From assembly GCA_037179515.1 (NCBI GenBank), contig JAXCGZ010004146.1, positions 1 to 64,000 on the forward strand: a DNA stretch of 64,000 nucleotides, given 5' to 3'. This document shows positions 41,726 through 57,566 of this stretch, one piece after another. A program made the position numbers and the translations under genes. The stretch's first letter is position 1, and every line of letters starts with the position of its first letter. Under the pieces are notes generated by a model, which saw only the letters and a list, made by a program, of their open reading frames with translations, was not told the DNA's origin and made no database searches. The DNA is from Halocaridina rubra. Taxonomy: Eukaryota; Arthropoda; Malacostraca; Decapoda; Atyidae.

Positions 41726-42089
41726 TATATAACTCACAGTATTGCATCATGTGAAATAGTGTCCGATAGCGTACAATGTATTGGGGTCGCACCTACGTGA
41801 GCTAGCGTATATATTAGAATTTCCAGTAGTTTCATGATTTTATGGATAAAAAAACGTATTTCATAGCCTAAGAATAATAAAACAGTAAAAAATAGTAAAA
41901 AACATAAATACTAACAGTATTGCAACATGTAAAATACGATACCGCTATCAGCGTTTCGGACAAAGGCTTCCATCATCTTCCATTGTCTCGCCTCACTCGT
42001 TCAGTCTAACTCACGTGTGCGCCGTTCACGTTGTGCTTATTAATACGTTTTGCTTGTGATTTTCTTACTCGCATATTTTAACCTTTGCA

Positions 42090-42239
42090 ATGCCTCCCAA
42101 GCATCCTTCATCTTCTAAGGCTTCTTGTAGTGAGCCTAAGCGGCAAAGGAAAATGTTAACCATTGTAGATAAAGTGAAACTCTTAGATATGTTGAAAGAA
42201 GGAAAAAAGATTGTGGATGTCGGCCGCTATTTTACGTAA
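42090..42239 (+). CDS. Open 49-codon Tigger N-terminal peptide
   Basis: The ATG at 42090 opens MPPKHPSSSKASCSEPK, then RKMLTIVDKVKLLDMLKEG and KKIVDVGRYFT, stopping at TAA 42237-42239. In the near-complete transposase at 44760-46540 the same stretch continues as a helix-turn-helix. Here an internal deletion joins GRYF to ACGTAAACG, giving an immediate stop. The same junction is found at 43286-43435 and, with defects, at 10520 and 53379. It could be translated as a small DNA-binding fragment; this is inference. Confidence 0.55.
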   Translation: MPPKHPSSSKASCSEPKRQRKMLTIVDKVKLLDMLKEGKKIVDVGRYFT

Positions 42240-42515
42240 ACGTAAAAATTATTGTAAAATATGGAACCTATGTATGTCAGGTCATCATCACCTCATTCAT
42301 GGTAAGTTTTCCTATCACTTTCATAAAAAAATTACGTTGCTTGCTGTTATTTATAATGTAAAGGGTGTTTTTTTTAACAGTTCAGGGAGGGTTTATACAG
42401 TGTAAACGTAAAAATACATTAAAATATCTATGTACATATAGGCTGATCCTACTCCGCGGATTTCCTGGTTCGCGCCGGGTCCCGGAACCGAACTACCACG
42501 ATAAGTGAGGTAACA

Positions 42516-42921
<406 letters not shown>

Positions 42922-43007
<86 letters not shown>
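42922..43007. repeat. (TA)n tract left of a P element
   Basis: About 85 bp of TA ending at CAGTGTTGTC. Confidence 0.97.
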
Positions 43008-43010
<3 letters not shown>

Positions 43011-44227
43011 TGTTGTCTCACTTATCGCGGTAGTTCGGTTCCGGGACCCGGCGCGAACCCGGAAAACCGCGGAGTAGGATCAGCGTATATGTACATAGAT
43101 ATTTTAATGTATTTTTACGTTTGCACTGTATAAACCCTCCCTGTACTGTTAAAAAAACACCCTTTACATTATAAATAACAGCAAGCAACGTAATTCTTTT
43201 ATGAAAGTGATAGGAAAACTTACCATGAATGAGGTGATGATGACTTGATATACATAGGTTCCATATTTTACAATAATTTTTACCTTTACGTAAAATAGCG
43301 GCCGACATCCACAAACTTTTTTCCTTCTTTCAACATATCTAAGAGTTTCACTTTATCTACAATGGTTAACATTTTCCTTTGCCGCTTAGGCTCACTACAA
43401 GAAGCCTTAGAAGATGAAGGATGCTTGGGAGGCATTGCAAAGGTTAAAATATGCGAGTAAAAAAATCACAAGCAAAACATATTAATAATAATAAGCACAA
43501 CATGAATGGTGCACACGAGTGAAGCGAGACAATGGAAGATGGTGGAAGCCTTTGTCCGAAACGCTGATAGCGATATCGTATTTTACCAGTTGCAATACTG
43601 TTAGTATTTATGTATTTTACTATTTTTTACTGTTTTATTATTCTTAGGCTAATAAATAGGTTTTTTTTTATCAATAAAATATGAAACTACTGGAAATATA
43701 AATATATATGCTAGCTCACGTAGCTGCGACCCCAATTCATTGTACGCTATCGAACACTATTTCTTATGATGCAATACTGTGAGTTATACTGTACATACGT
43801 ATATCATTCAGTTATTAGTACAATGTATATTAATTTAAAATTCATCTACTTATTTGATGATTGTACAAAATCTATTGTATTTATTCATTGTAATTTGGAC
43901 CAAATATTCCTTTTGTAAAGATTATACTGTACTTTTCAAAAGAAGTGGTCAATAAACGTATATATCTATCTATCTATCTATCTACATTTATGTTTTTTAC
44001 TATTTTTTACTGTTTTATTATTTGTAGGCTGGGAAATAATTTTTTTTATCAATTAGATAATGAAATATGTTTTTTTCAATAAAAAAAATGAAAATACCGA
44101 GAATTTTTTTTTTTTAGATTTTAATATTTTTGCATATACCCATAAAATAAAATAATAATTTATCCAAAAGAAAAATGTGATAGAGTGAGAAAGCGAACCA
44201 AGAAGCGCGAATAACTGGGGTAACGCT
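43008..44227 (-). mobile_element. P-family non-autonomous Tigger element
   Basis: The left end is CAGTGTTGTCTC; the right end is decayed (GGGGTAACGCT for GGGGTAACACTG). TA tracts lie on both sides. It has an open truncated transposase start, the ~180-bp subterminal repeat and the tail-like insertion at 43800-43985. Confidence 0.88.
43286..43435 (-). CDS. Open 49-codon Tigger N-terminal peptide (second intact copy)
   Basis: The ATG at 43435 opens the same 49-codon frame as at 42090-42239, ending GRYFT and TAA at the same deletion junction. The only residue change noticed is KKFVDV instead of KKIVDV. Two separated copies with the same open frame and junction show that this deleted form was multiplied as a unit. 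Confidence 0.55.
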   Translation of the reverse strand: MPPKHPSSSKASCSEPKRQRKMLTIVDKVKLLDMLKEGKKFVDVGRYFT

Positions 44228-44231
44228 ATAT

Positions 44232-44317
<86 letters not shown>
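44228..44317. repeat. (TA)n tract between two Tigger elements
   Basis: About 90 bp of TA separating the P element from the near-autonomous element. Confidence 0.97.
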
Positions 44318-44320
<3 letters not shown>

Positions 44321-47300
44321 TGATCCCTCGTTTATCGCGGGGGTTAGGTTCCGGGACCGACTGCAATAGGTGAATTTCCGCAAAGTAGGATCACCCTATA
44401 TTTGCATAGGTATTTTACATTTATTTTTACGTTTGCTGTATAAACCCTCCCTGCACTGTTAACAGACCACTCTTTACTTCATAAATAACAGCATGCAAGC
44501 GTAAATTTATATGAAAGTGATAGGTAAACTTACCGTGAATGAGGTGGTAATGAGATTACATTCTCATTTACATAGGTATTTTACAATTATTTTTACATTT
44601 ACTGTATAAACCTTCCGTGCACTGTTAAAAAACCACCCTTTACTTTATAAATAACAGCATGCAACGTAAATTTATATGAACGTGATAGGTAAACTTACCG
44701 TGAATGAGGTGGTAATGACGATTGTAGACTCCATAGGAAATTATTCTGCAGCCAATAACAGCTTTAGGGCTGCTTTTTGCAAGCGAAGAACATGGTAATG
44801 GGGAGTTTCTGTCGCTGTTTCTTCTTTTGTTGGAAGATGGTCTTGTAAGGAATCATGGCATCGTCGAGAAGATTGCGGAAGGTCACTGAACAAACCATAT
44901 TATCGTCATATACATGCGAGAGTTGTTGGACTGCTTTCACATGTTCTTACTTGGCTGCCAAACGTTCGAGTGTAAGGCCAGGTTCTTCAATTTCTTCATG
45001 CGTGTCCTCAAGTTCTTCTTCTTCCTCTTCTTCGCTCGCTGATTTTGTCATTTCTTCCAAGTCTTCATCAGTCAAAGGCTGCGAGTGGCAGTCAGTCAGT
45101 TCATTCACATCTTCGTGAGTCATATCTTTAAAACCTTCTATTCCTAGCAATGCAGCCAACTTCACAGCTTTCGCAACTGCCGAGTTATGTACTTCGTCAG
45201 GAGCAAATCCCTTGTAGTCGTAGATGACTTCGGGCCACAACTGCTTCCAGTTGGCATTGATTGTGGCTGGCTTCATCTCTTTGATTGCATTCTGAATATT
45301 TTGAAGGCATGTAGCTATCGTGTAATTATGCCAGTACGTCTTCACTGAGAATTCTTTGTCCGCATCCATGGCTTCAACCAGGTTCGCCAGGGCATTTCAT
45401 GTGTAGAGGGCCTTGAACGCACGAATAACGCCTTGTTCCATAGGCTGAATCAGTGACGTCGTATTCGGTGGCAGGAACTCTACTTAAACACCGTCATATT
45501 TGAGATTAGTTGGGTGGCCCCCAGCATTATCCGTCAAAAGAAGGACTTTAAATTCAAGGCCTTTTTCCGCAAGATAAATTTTGACCTGAGGGATAAAGCA
45601 TTGGTGAAACTAGTCCGATGTGAGGCTTTTTGCGATCCAGGCCTTATGGTTATGCATCCAATACACTGGCAGCAGATTCTTGATTTTATTCTTCAATGCC
45701 CTAGGGTTCTTTGACTTGTAGATAAGCCCAGGCTTTAACATGAAGCCCGCAGCATTTCCGCACATGATGAGGGTAACTCGATCTTTGTGCGCTTTATATC
45801 CCGGGGCTTTAGCTTCTTCCTTGAAGAGAAAAGTGTGAGACGGTATTCTCTTCCAAAATAACCCAGTCTCATCCATGTTGAAGACTTGCTCAGGAGCATA
45901 TTCCCCTTCGGCGATAATTTTCTTGAAGTCGTTGTTCACGTAATCATCTGTTGCAGCTGTATCTGCAGAGGCAGCTTCTCCATAAACCGAAACGCTCTTT
46001 AGGCCATAGTGTCTTTGAAATTTGTCGAACCATCCCTTGCTTGCCACGAACGATTGTATCCTCGGTGGAGAATCGCTGGAGGGTCCTGGTTGTGGGTCGT
46101 CGATAGCTTCTTCTCTCTCCTCCTCCTCTCCACGGTCGCCACTGTCGTCGTCGGATTCGTTTGCAGCAAATGCCTCGTACAGCTTCTTCGCCTTTGTTTG
46201 TATGATATTGCTGTCTATGCTGATGTTCTTTCTGCAATCAGCAATCCACATGACTAAAGCAGATTCCATCCACACTATTATCTTATTGCGGGATGTTACG
46301 ACCCTCTTCGCTGTTTTACTAAATGAAATAGTCACTGTTTTCCTGATATTTGCCTCGTCCATTTTGATGTAGCGAACAGTAGATTCATTGAGGCCAAAAG
46401 GCAGCTGACATCCGCAAACCTTCTTCCTTCTTTCAGCATATCTAACAGTTTCACCTTATCCGTTATGGTTAACATATTCATTTGCCACTTAAGCTCACTA
46501 CCAGAAGCCTTAGAAGATGAAGGACTTTTGGGAGGTATTGCAAAGGTTGAAATACGTGAGTAAAGAAAGATCACAAGCACAACGTATTAATAAGCACAAC
46601 GCGAACGATGCACATGTGAGTTAGACTGAACGAGTGAAGCGAGACAATGGAAGATGGTGGGAGAACCAAGCTTCAATCAAAAAGCCAATCACACCCCATG
46701 ATACAGAACATGCAGAAAAACAATTATGTGATTCGTCATCTCCCACCCTTTCATCCAATAGCATTCCATGAACTATCTCACTTTGGTGCGAGCCTGTGCG
46801 TTTTCCAAGACACCAATACATTTTACGCTATCGGACAGTATTTCACATGGTGCAATACTGTGAGTTATATGTTTAAATTTATGATTTTTACTGTTTTTTT
46901 TATTCTTAGGCTAGGAAAGACTTGTTTTATCAATAAAATAATGAAAGTTTCAATATATACTAGCTCACGTAGGTGCGACCCTTTTTGTTTTCCGAAACGC
47001 TGATACCGGTATCGTATTTTACATGGTGCAATACTGTTAGTATGTATGTTTTTTACTATTTTTTGCTGTTTTATTATTCTTAGGCTAAGAAATAAATTTT
47101 TTTATCAATAAAATCATGAAACTACTGGAAATTTTAATATATGCTAGCTCACGTAGGTGCGACCCTTTGCATTTTCCGAAACACTGATACCGGTATCGTA
47201 CTTTCTATGGTGCAGAGTTACATGTTCAAATTTGTTTTTTTGCTATTTCTTACTGTTTTATTATTCTTAGGCTGGGAAATAAATTTTTTTTATCAATAAA

Positions 47301-47452
47301 ATAATGAGCATTTTTTTTTCAATGAAATAATGAAGATACTGAAAATTTTTATTTCTTAGAATTTTAATATTTTCGCATATACCCAGAAAAAAAAAATACT
47401 TTTAAAAAAAAAAATGCGATACAGTGAATTGCGATATAGCAAGGGATTACTG
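44318..47452 (-). mobile_element. Near-autonomous Tigger element, 3.1 kb
   Basis: The ends are CAGTGATCCCTCG and AAGGGATTACTG. TA tracts lie on both sides. It includes two TAAATAACAGC-type repeats (44450-44730), the transposase (minus), and three ~175-190-bp subterminal repeats upstream of it (46790-47330). It is the parental form of the P-family deletion derivatives. Confidence 0.9.
44760..46540 (-). pseudogene. Tigger transposase, nearly full length, broken
   Basis: The expected start is lost (ATG to ATA at about 46536, reading IPPKSPSSSKAS). The N-terminal HTH (DKVKLLDMLKEGRRF) is followed by a 1-nt deletion near 46400, after which LNESTVRYIKMDEANIRKT continues. A CENP-B-type second DNA-binding domain (KGWFDKFQRHYGLKSVSVYG) follows. 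The DDE_1 catalytic domain has QVFNMDETGLFWKRIPS (first Asp), VLLLTDNAGGHPTNL (second Asp) and PPNTTSLIQPMEQGVIRAFK, with Glu where MD is usual in Tigger proteins. In-frame stops fall after LTSD (about 45622), DGV (about 45486), ALYT (about 45398) and LAAK (about 44949). The acidic C-terminus (SASEEEEEEELEDTHEE) is intact. Total about 590 codons, normal for the family. Confidence 0.92.
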
Positions 47453-47979
<527 letters not shown>

Positions 47980-47988
47980 ACATACATA

Positions 47989-48064
47989 CAGTAAGCCCTC
48001 ATTCATCGCAGGAGTTCGGTTCCGGGACCGGCCGTGATAGGTGAATTTCCGCGAAGTAGGAACA

Positions 48065-48104
<40 letters not shown>

Positions 48105-48156
48105 ACCACTTCGACAAGTACAAAGAGGATTATGATAAGAAAAGATCTTCATCATC

Positions 48157-48158
<2 letters not shown>
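47989..48158. mobile_element. V-type end fragment
   Basis: CAGTAAGCCCTC and then TAGGTGAATTTCCGCG, GTAGGAACACC: the complement of the right end of V (15425-15504). A poly-T run and TA tract interrupt it. Confidence 0.75.

Positions 48159-48235
<77 letters not shown>
48159..48235. repeat. (TA)n tract
   Basis: About 75 bp of TA ending at the U-type end CACCTTGTTCTC. Confidence 0.97.
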
Positions 48236-48239
<4 letters not shown>

Positions 48240-48600
48240 CTTGTTCTCAAAATAATACCTAGATAGGTTCTCTGAAGTGTCGGGTAAATGGAAAATCGCG
48301 TGAAAAAACTAGTTATTTTCCATAGGAAACAATGATAAAGGGCATAGATACGTTCCAAATCTTACATAGACACACCATGCCAAAGATATAAGATAAGTAA
48401 AAAAAATATTTTATTACTACATAGCAAAGCAGAAAGCCCTGTATCTATTTTTAAGAGTATACTTTTCTCTATTATGCAGTGGGCAACAGTTATACAATAC
48501 ACTGGGACATGCATGGCGGCAGTGAGCAAGTAACTAATGTGGTAGAAGAGGAGGACGATGCAGGAGAACGAGCCTGTATCTGCAAATGTATATAAAGATA
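48236..48600 (-). mobile_element. U-family 3' fragment, reversed
   Basis: CACCTTGTTCTCAAAATAAT, GAAAATCGCGTGAAAAAAC and ATAGACACACCATGCC are the complement of the right-hand ~350 bp of the U copies. Confidence 0.75.
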
Positions 48601-49234
48601 AAATAAGAATTATAAATAACCAAAGCAAGACTAAAAAACAAAAAAAAAATTAATTATGCAATGCCTAAATCTACCATATGACAGATTAAAAAAAACTTAA
48701 TCTACATTCTCTAGAGAAGCACAGAGATGATTGATGTGTATAAATGGTTTAAAGGGATTAACAAGGGTGATATTAATAAACTTTTAAAAATTCATGATCA
48801 AGCCAGAACTCGTAATGGGTAATGGATTTAATCTTGATAAATTTAGGTTCAGAAGGGAAATTGGTGAAAATTGGCTGGGTAATACCGTAGAGTATTCCTA
48901 GTAGGATAATAAATGCCAATACCTTAGACACCTTCATATGTAGATTAGATAAGACATATGACAGAGGTAGGGTGGGTATGAATAGATTAGTGTTTATTAG
49001 AAAAATCATAAAAAGAAAAATAGAATAAATAAGTTGAGTAGAATAGAATAGGTTAAACATGCTGAAAATATCATTCAGAAATGGAACTGCCTCGTGTGTG
49101 CCAGTAGGCATGTTGCAGTGTACCCTATTCTTATGTTCTTAATATTTTCAGAACACGTGTTTTGCATCCTCCTTCCATTTTCAAATTTGTATCTGGTTTC
49201 TGAATGACAAATTTGTTAATAAAATGTATCCAAT

Positions 49235-49236
<2 letters not shown>
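48601..49236. other. Unclassified repeat-containing stretch
   Basis: 48770-48915 (complement) matches 53804-53945 closely (CCAATTTTCACCAATTTCCC, CATTACCCATTACGAGTTC). It also holds GTGTGCCAGTAGGCATGTTG. It is probably part of an unrecognised transposon; the frames here have no domain I recognise. Confidence 0.5.

Positions 49237-50053
<817 letters not shown>

Positions 50054-50122
<69 letters not shown>
50054..50122. repeat. (GA)n microsatellite
   Basis: GA repeat with one ATAG break, continuing into V-family sequence. Confidence 0.95.
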
Positions 50123-50126
<4 letters not shown>

Positions 50127-50545
50127 TTAATTACCTCTTGTTCATTCAACCAAAACTACATTATTTATTGTAAAAATAATGGTTTAATTGCAAATTCGTA
50201 ATAATAATGATATTAATAATAATAATAATAATAATAATCTCCACAATCATCATCAAAGGAAAATTATTGTTAAAAATAATAATAATAATAATAATAATAA
50301 TTATAATAATAATAATAATAAGATCTAAGGAGAATATTTGGAATAGACATCATGACAGTAATGCAGAGGTATACTGAAACCCAGCAGAGAGCTGGATATT
50401 CATTACACATCTTTTATAACCCCTTCACATCTGACAGGTCATTATACTCTCCATCTGTTTCTCTTTACAGCCTGATAAAGGCTGTTTTATGTTATCATTT
50501 TTTGGTCCATCCTGTTGTCACAATAATAAAAAAAAAAAAAAAAAA
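50123..50545. mobile_element. V-family right half
   Basis: It matches 14871-15265 of the complete V element (TCTTGTTCATTCAACCAAAA, CAGAGAGCTGGATATTCATT, TAA runs at 50208-50320). It ends in an A run near 50540. Confidence 0.8.

Positions 50546-52267
<1,722 letters not shown>

Positions 52268-52338
<71 letters not shown>
52268..52338. repeat. (TA)n tract between two P elements
   Basis: About 70 bp of TA; both neighbouring ends have lost one terminal base. Confidence 0.97.
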
Positions 52339-52342
<4 letters not shown>

Positions 52343-53803
52343 TTCCCCCGGTTATTCGCATTTCTCACTGTATCGCGGTTTTTTTTTTATAAATTATTAT
52401 TTTATTTTATGGGTGTATGCAAAAATATTAAAATATAAAAAAAAAAATTCTCAGTATTTAAATTTTTTTTATTGAAAAAAAAACATATTTCATTGTCTAA
52501 TTGATAAAAATAATTTATTTCCCAGCCTACGAATAATAAAACAGTAAAACATAGTAAAAAACATAAATTTAGATAGATAGATAGATAGATACGTTTATTG
52601 ATCACCTCTTTTGAAAAGTACAGTTTAATCTTTACAAAAGGAACATTTGGTCCAGATTACAATGAATAAATATAATAGATTTTGTACAATTATCAAATAA
52701 GTAAATGAATTTTAAATTAATATACATTGTACTAATAACTGAATGATATACGTACGTACAGTATAACTCGCATTATTGCATCATGCGAAAGAGTGTTCGG
52801 TAGCGTACAATGTATTGGGGTCGCAGCTACGTGAGCTAGCATATATATTTATATTTCCAGTAGTTTCATGATTTTATTGATAAAAAAATGTATGTATTAG
52901 CCTAAGAATAATAAAACAGTAAAAATAGTAAAAAACATAAATACTAACAGTATTGCAACATGTAAAATACGATACCGCTATCAGCGTTTCAGACAAAGAC
53001 TCGTTCAGTCTATCTCACTTGTGCGCCGTTCACGTTGTGCTTATTAAACGTTTTGCTTGTGTTCGATAACGTACAATGTATTGGGGTCGCAGCTACGTGA
53101 GCTAGCATATATATTTATATTTCCAGTAGTTTCATGATTTTATTGATAAAAGAACGTATTTCTTAGACTAAGAATAATAAAAGAGTAAAAAATAGTAAAA
53201 AACATAAATACTAACAGTATTGCAACATGTAAAATACGATACCGCTATCAGCGTTCGGACAAAGGCTTCCACCATCTTCCATTGTCTCGCCTCACTCGTG
53301 TGCACCATTCACGTTGTGCTTTTTATTATTAATATGTTTTGCTTGTGATTTTTTTACTCGCATATTTTAACCTTTGCAGTGCCTCCCAAGCATCCTTCAT
53401 CTTCTAAGGCTTCTTGTAGTGAGCCTAAGCGGCAAAGGAAAATGTTAACCATTGTAGATAAAGTGAAAGTCTTAGATATGATGAAAGAAGGAAAAAAGTT
53501 TGTGGATGTCGGCCGCTATTTTACGTAAGCGTAAAAATTATTGTAAAATACTGTACCTATGTATGTCGTTATCATCACCTCATTCACCGTAAGTTTTCCT
53601 ATCACTTTCGTAAAAAATTACATTGCTTGCTGTTATTTATAATGTAAAGGGTGTGTTTTTAACAGTACAGGGAGGGTTTATACAGTGTAAGCATAAAAAT
53701 ATATTAAAATATCTATGTACATATAGCCTGATCCTACTCCGCGGATTTCCTGGTTCGCGCCGGGTCCCGGAACCGAACTACCGCGGTATGGGGGGGAACA
53801 CTG
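52339..53803 (+). mobile_element. P-family non-autonomous Tigger element
   Basis: The left end is AGTGTTCCCCC (C lost); the right end GGGGGAACACTG. It contains the tail-like insertion (52570-52760), subterminal repeats and a 49-codon transposase start beginning GTG instead of ATG (53379-53528). Confidence 0.87.
53379..53528 (+). pseudogene. Truncated Tigger N-terminus, GTG start
   Basis: It has the same length and deletion junction as 42090-42239, with ATG changed to GTG and two substitutions (KVKVLDMMKEG). Loss of the start codon argues that this copy is not maintained for a peptide. Confidence 0.65.
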
Positions 53804-53945
53804 TATGGGCATTTATTATCCTATTAGGTATCTACGGTATTACCAAGCCAATTTTCACCAATTTCCCTTCTGAACCTAAATTTATCAAGCTTAAATCCAT
53901 TACCCATTACGAGTTCTGGTTTGATCATGAATTTTTAAAACTTTT
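53804..53945. repeat. Second copy of the 48770-48915 repeat
   Basis: Direct homology to the complement of 48770-48915, placed between a P element and a V fragment. Confidence 0.75.
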
Positions 53946-54063
53946 ATTAATTATCACTCTTGTAATGACCTGTCAGATGTGAAGGGATTATAAAAGATGT
54001 GTAATGAATATCCAGCTCTCTGCTGGGTTTTAATATACCTCAGCATTACTTTCATGTAAAAAT

Positions 54064-54128
<65 letters not shown>

Positions 54129-54466
54129 GATCTAAGGAGAATTATTGGAATAGACATCATGATCTAAGGAGAATTATTGGAATAGACATCATGAAAGTAA
54201 TGCAGAGGTATAGTAAAACCCAGCAGAGAGCTGGATATTCATTACACATCTTTTATAATCCCTTCACAGCTGACAGGTCATTACACTCTCCATCTCTGTT
54301 TTTCTTTACAGCCTGATAAAGGCTGTTTTGTTTTGTCATTTTTTGGCCCATCCTGGTGTCACAATAATCTTTGAAAAAAAAAAAAAAATTATTTTAATTT
54401 TGGGGCAAAGAAAATCCGCGATACAGTGAATCCGCGATAGGTGAACCATCATAGAGCGAGGGATTA

Positions 54467-54474
<8 letters not shown>
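53946..54474. mobile_element. V-family fragment
   Basis: It has both arms in short form: AATGACCTGTCAGATGTG (left-arm type) near 53963, a (TAA)n run at 54065-54127, a 41-bp direct repeat (GATCTAAGGAGAATTATTGG twice, 54129 and 54162), then the right-arm type and the end GAGGGATTACTG. Confidence 0.78.

Positions 54475-54542
<68 letters not shown>
54475..54542. repeat. (TA)n tract
   Basis: About 68 bp of TA between a V end and a P end. Confidence 0.97.
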
Positions 54543-54543
<1 letters not shown>

Positions 54544-54546
54544 ATA

Positions 54547-55846
54547 CAGTGTTCCTTCCATTATCGCGAGGGTTCGGTTCCGGGACCCAGAGCGAGACAG
54601 GAAATTCGCGGAGTATAATCAGCCTATATGTGCATAGATATTTTAATTTATTTTTACGTTTACACCATATAAACTGTATAAACGCTCCCTGTACTGTTAA
54701 CAAACCACCCTTTACTTCATAAATAACAGCATGCAAGCGTAAATTTATATGACATACTCATGTACATAGGTATTTTACAATTATTTTTGTGTTTACTGTA
54801 TAAACCCTCTCTGCACTGTTAAAAAACCACCCTTTACTTTATAAATAACAGCATGCAATGTAAATTTATAAGTACGTGATAGGTAAACTTACCTTATCTG
54901 TTATGGTTAACATTTTCTTTTGCCGCTTAGGCTCACTACAAGAAGCCTTAGAAGATGAAGGATGCTTGGGGGGCATTGCAAAGGTTAAAATATGCGAGTA
55001 GAAAAATCACAAGCAAAACGTATTAATAAGCGCAACGTGAACGGCGCACACGTGAGTTAGACTGAATGAGCCTTTGTCCGAAACGCTGATACCGGTATCT
55101 TATTTTACATGTTGGAATACTGTTAGTATTTATGTTGTTTACTATTTTTTACTGTTTTATTATTCTTTGGCTAAGAAATTCGTTTTTTTATCAATAAAAT
55201 CATGAAACTACTGTAAATATAAATATATATGCTAGCTCATGTAGCTGCGACCCCAATACATTGTACGCTATCGGACACAAGCAAAACGTTTAATAAGCAC
55301 AACGCGAACGGTGCACACGTGAGTTAGACTGAACGAGCCTTTGTCCGAAACGCTGATAGCGGTATCGTATTTTACATGTTGCAATACTGTTAGTATTTAT
55401 GTTTTTTACTATTTTTTACTGTTTTATGATTTTCAGGCTAAGAAATACTTTTTTTTTTTTTATCAATAAAATCATGAAACTAGTGGAAATATAGATATAT
55501 ATGCTAGCTCACGTAGGTGCGACCCCAATACATTGTACGCTATCAGACACTATTTCGCATGATGCAATACTGTGAGTTATACTGTACGTACGTATATCTA
55601 AATTTATGTTTTTACTATTTTTTACGGTTTTATTATTCATAGGCTGGGAAATAAATTTTTTTTTATCAATTAGATAATGAAATATGTTTTTTTCAATAAA
55701 AAAATATAAATACTGAGAATTTTTATTTTTTTAATATTTTAATATTTTTGCATATACCCAAAAAATAAAATAATAATTTGCCCCCCAAAAAACCAAGGTA
55801 CAGCGAAAACGCGAACCAAGAAATGCGATCCAGCGGGGGATCACTC
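54547..55846 (-). mobile_element. P-family element (left partner of a head-to-head pair)
   Basis: The left end is CAGTGTTCCTTCC; the right end is decayed GGGATCACTC. The transposase start (54905-54980) is truncated further. Two sets of the TTGTCCGAAACGCTGATA subterminal repeat are present. Confidence 0.85.
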
Positions 55847-55852
55847 TATATC

Positions 55853-57469
55853 CAGTGATCCTTTGCTGTATCGCGTTTCTTGGCTCGAGATTTCACTGTA
55901 CCGCGATTTTTTTTTAGCAAATTTATTTTTTTTGGCAAATTTATTTTTTTGGGGGGAGTATATGCAAAAATATTAAAATATTAAAAAAATAAAAATTTTC
56001 AGTATTTTCATTTTTTTATTGAAAAAACATTTCATTATCTAATTAATAAAAAAAATGTATTTCCCAGCCTACGAATAATAAAACAGTAAAAAATAGTAAA
56101 AAACATAAATTTAGATATACAGTATAACTCACAGTATTGCATCATGTGAAATAGTGTCCGATAGCGTACAATGTATTGGGGTCGTAGCTACGTGAGCTAG
56201 CATATATATTTATATTTCCAGTAGTTTCATAATTTTATTGATAAAAAAAAACTTATTTTTAGCCTAAGAATAATAAAACAGTAAAAGATAGTAAAAAATA
56301 TAAATACTAACAGTATTGCACCATGTAAAATACGATACAGGTATCAGCGTTTCGGAAAACGAAAAGGGTCGAACCTACGTAAAATAGTACATATTGAAAT
56401 TTTCATTATTTTATCGATAAAACAAGTATTTCCTTGCCTAAGAGTAATAAAACAGTAAAAAATAGTAAAAAGCATAAATTTAGATATATAACTCACAGTA
56501 TTAAATAGTAAAAATAATTAATTTAGATATATAACTCACAGTATTGCATCATGTGAAATAGTGTCCGATAGCATACAATGTATTGAGGTCGCACCTACGT
56601 GAGCTAGCATATATATTAAAATTTCCAGTAGTTTCATGATTTTATAGATAAAAAATCGTATTTTTTATCCTAAGAATAATAAAAAGGTAAAAATTAGTAA
56701 AAAACATAAATAGTAAAAAACATATTGCAACATGTAAAATATGATACCGCTATCAGCGTTTCGGACAAAGGCTTGCACCATCTTCCATTGTCTCGCGTCA
56801 CTCGTTCAGTCTAACTCACGTGTGCGCCGTTCACGTTGTGCTTATTAATACGTTTTGCTTGTGATTTTTTTACTTGCATATTTTAACCTTTGCAATGCCT
56901 CCCAAGCATCCTTCATCTTCTAAGGCTTCTTGTAGTGAGCCTAAGTGGCAAAGGAAAATGTTAACCATAACAGATAAGGTGAAACTCTTAGATATGTTGA
57001 AAGAAGGAAAAAGGTTTACGGATGTCGGCCGCTATTTTGGCCTCAATGAATAACAGCCGTAAAGCTGTTATTGGCTGCGGAATAATTTCCTCTGGCATCT
57101 ACAAACTCATTACACCTCATTCACGGTAAGTTTACCTATCACGTACATATAAATTTACGTTGCATGCTGTTACTTATAAAGTAAAGGGTGGTTTTTTAAC
57201 AGTGTAGGGAGGGTTTATACAGTAAACATAAAAATAATTGTAAAATACCTATGTACATGAGTATGTCATATAAAATTACGCTTGCATGCTGTTATTTATG
57301 AAGTAAAGGGTGGTTTGTTAACAGTACAGGGAGGGTTTATACAGTTTATACGGTGTAAACGTAAAAATAAATTAAAATATCTATGTACATATAGGCTGAT
57401 CCTACTCCGCGATTTTCCTGTCTCGCACCGGGTCCCGAACCGAACCTTCGCGATAATTGAAGGAATACC

Positions 57470-57470
<1 letters not shown>
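55853..57470 (+). mobile_element. P-family element (right partner)
   Basis: The left end is CAGTGATCCTTTGC; the right end is decayed GGAATACCG. It begins six bases after its neighbour, in the opposite orientation. It carries an open transposase start with the GLNE junction. Confidence 0.87.
56895..57053 (+). CDS. Open 52-codon Tigger N-terminal peptide, different junction
   Basis: The ATG at 56895 gives MPPKHPSSSKASCSEPKWQ, KMLTITDKVKLLDMLKEGK, RFTDVGRYFGLNE and TAA. It extends a few residues further into the HTH than the 49-codon form, then joins the 3' end of the transposase gene (ACAGCCGTAAAGC). It therefore came from a separate internal deletion of the parental element. Function is unproven. 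Confidence 0.55.
   Translation: MPPKHPSSSKASCSEPKWQRKMLTITDKVKLLDMLKEGKRFTDVGRYFGLNE

Positions 57471-57562
<92 letters not shown>
57471..57562. repeat. (TA)n tract
   Basis: About 90 bp of TA right of the P element. Confidence 0.97.

Positions 57563-57566
<4 letters not shown>

Noticed and set aside
44855..45118. Plus-strand serine-rich frames at 44855-45118 and 46009-46372
   Set aside because: They are antisense shadows of the acidic regions of the Tigger transposase on the minus strand.
48773..49111. 112-codon hydrophobic minus-strand frame as a membrane protein gene
   Set aside because: Part of it is a repeat also found at 53804-53945, and the hydrophobicity follows from T-rich composition.
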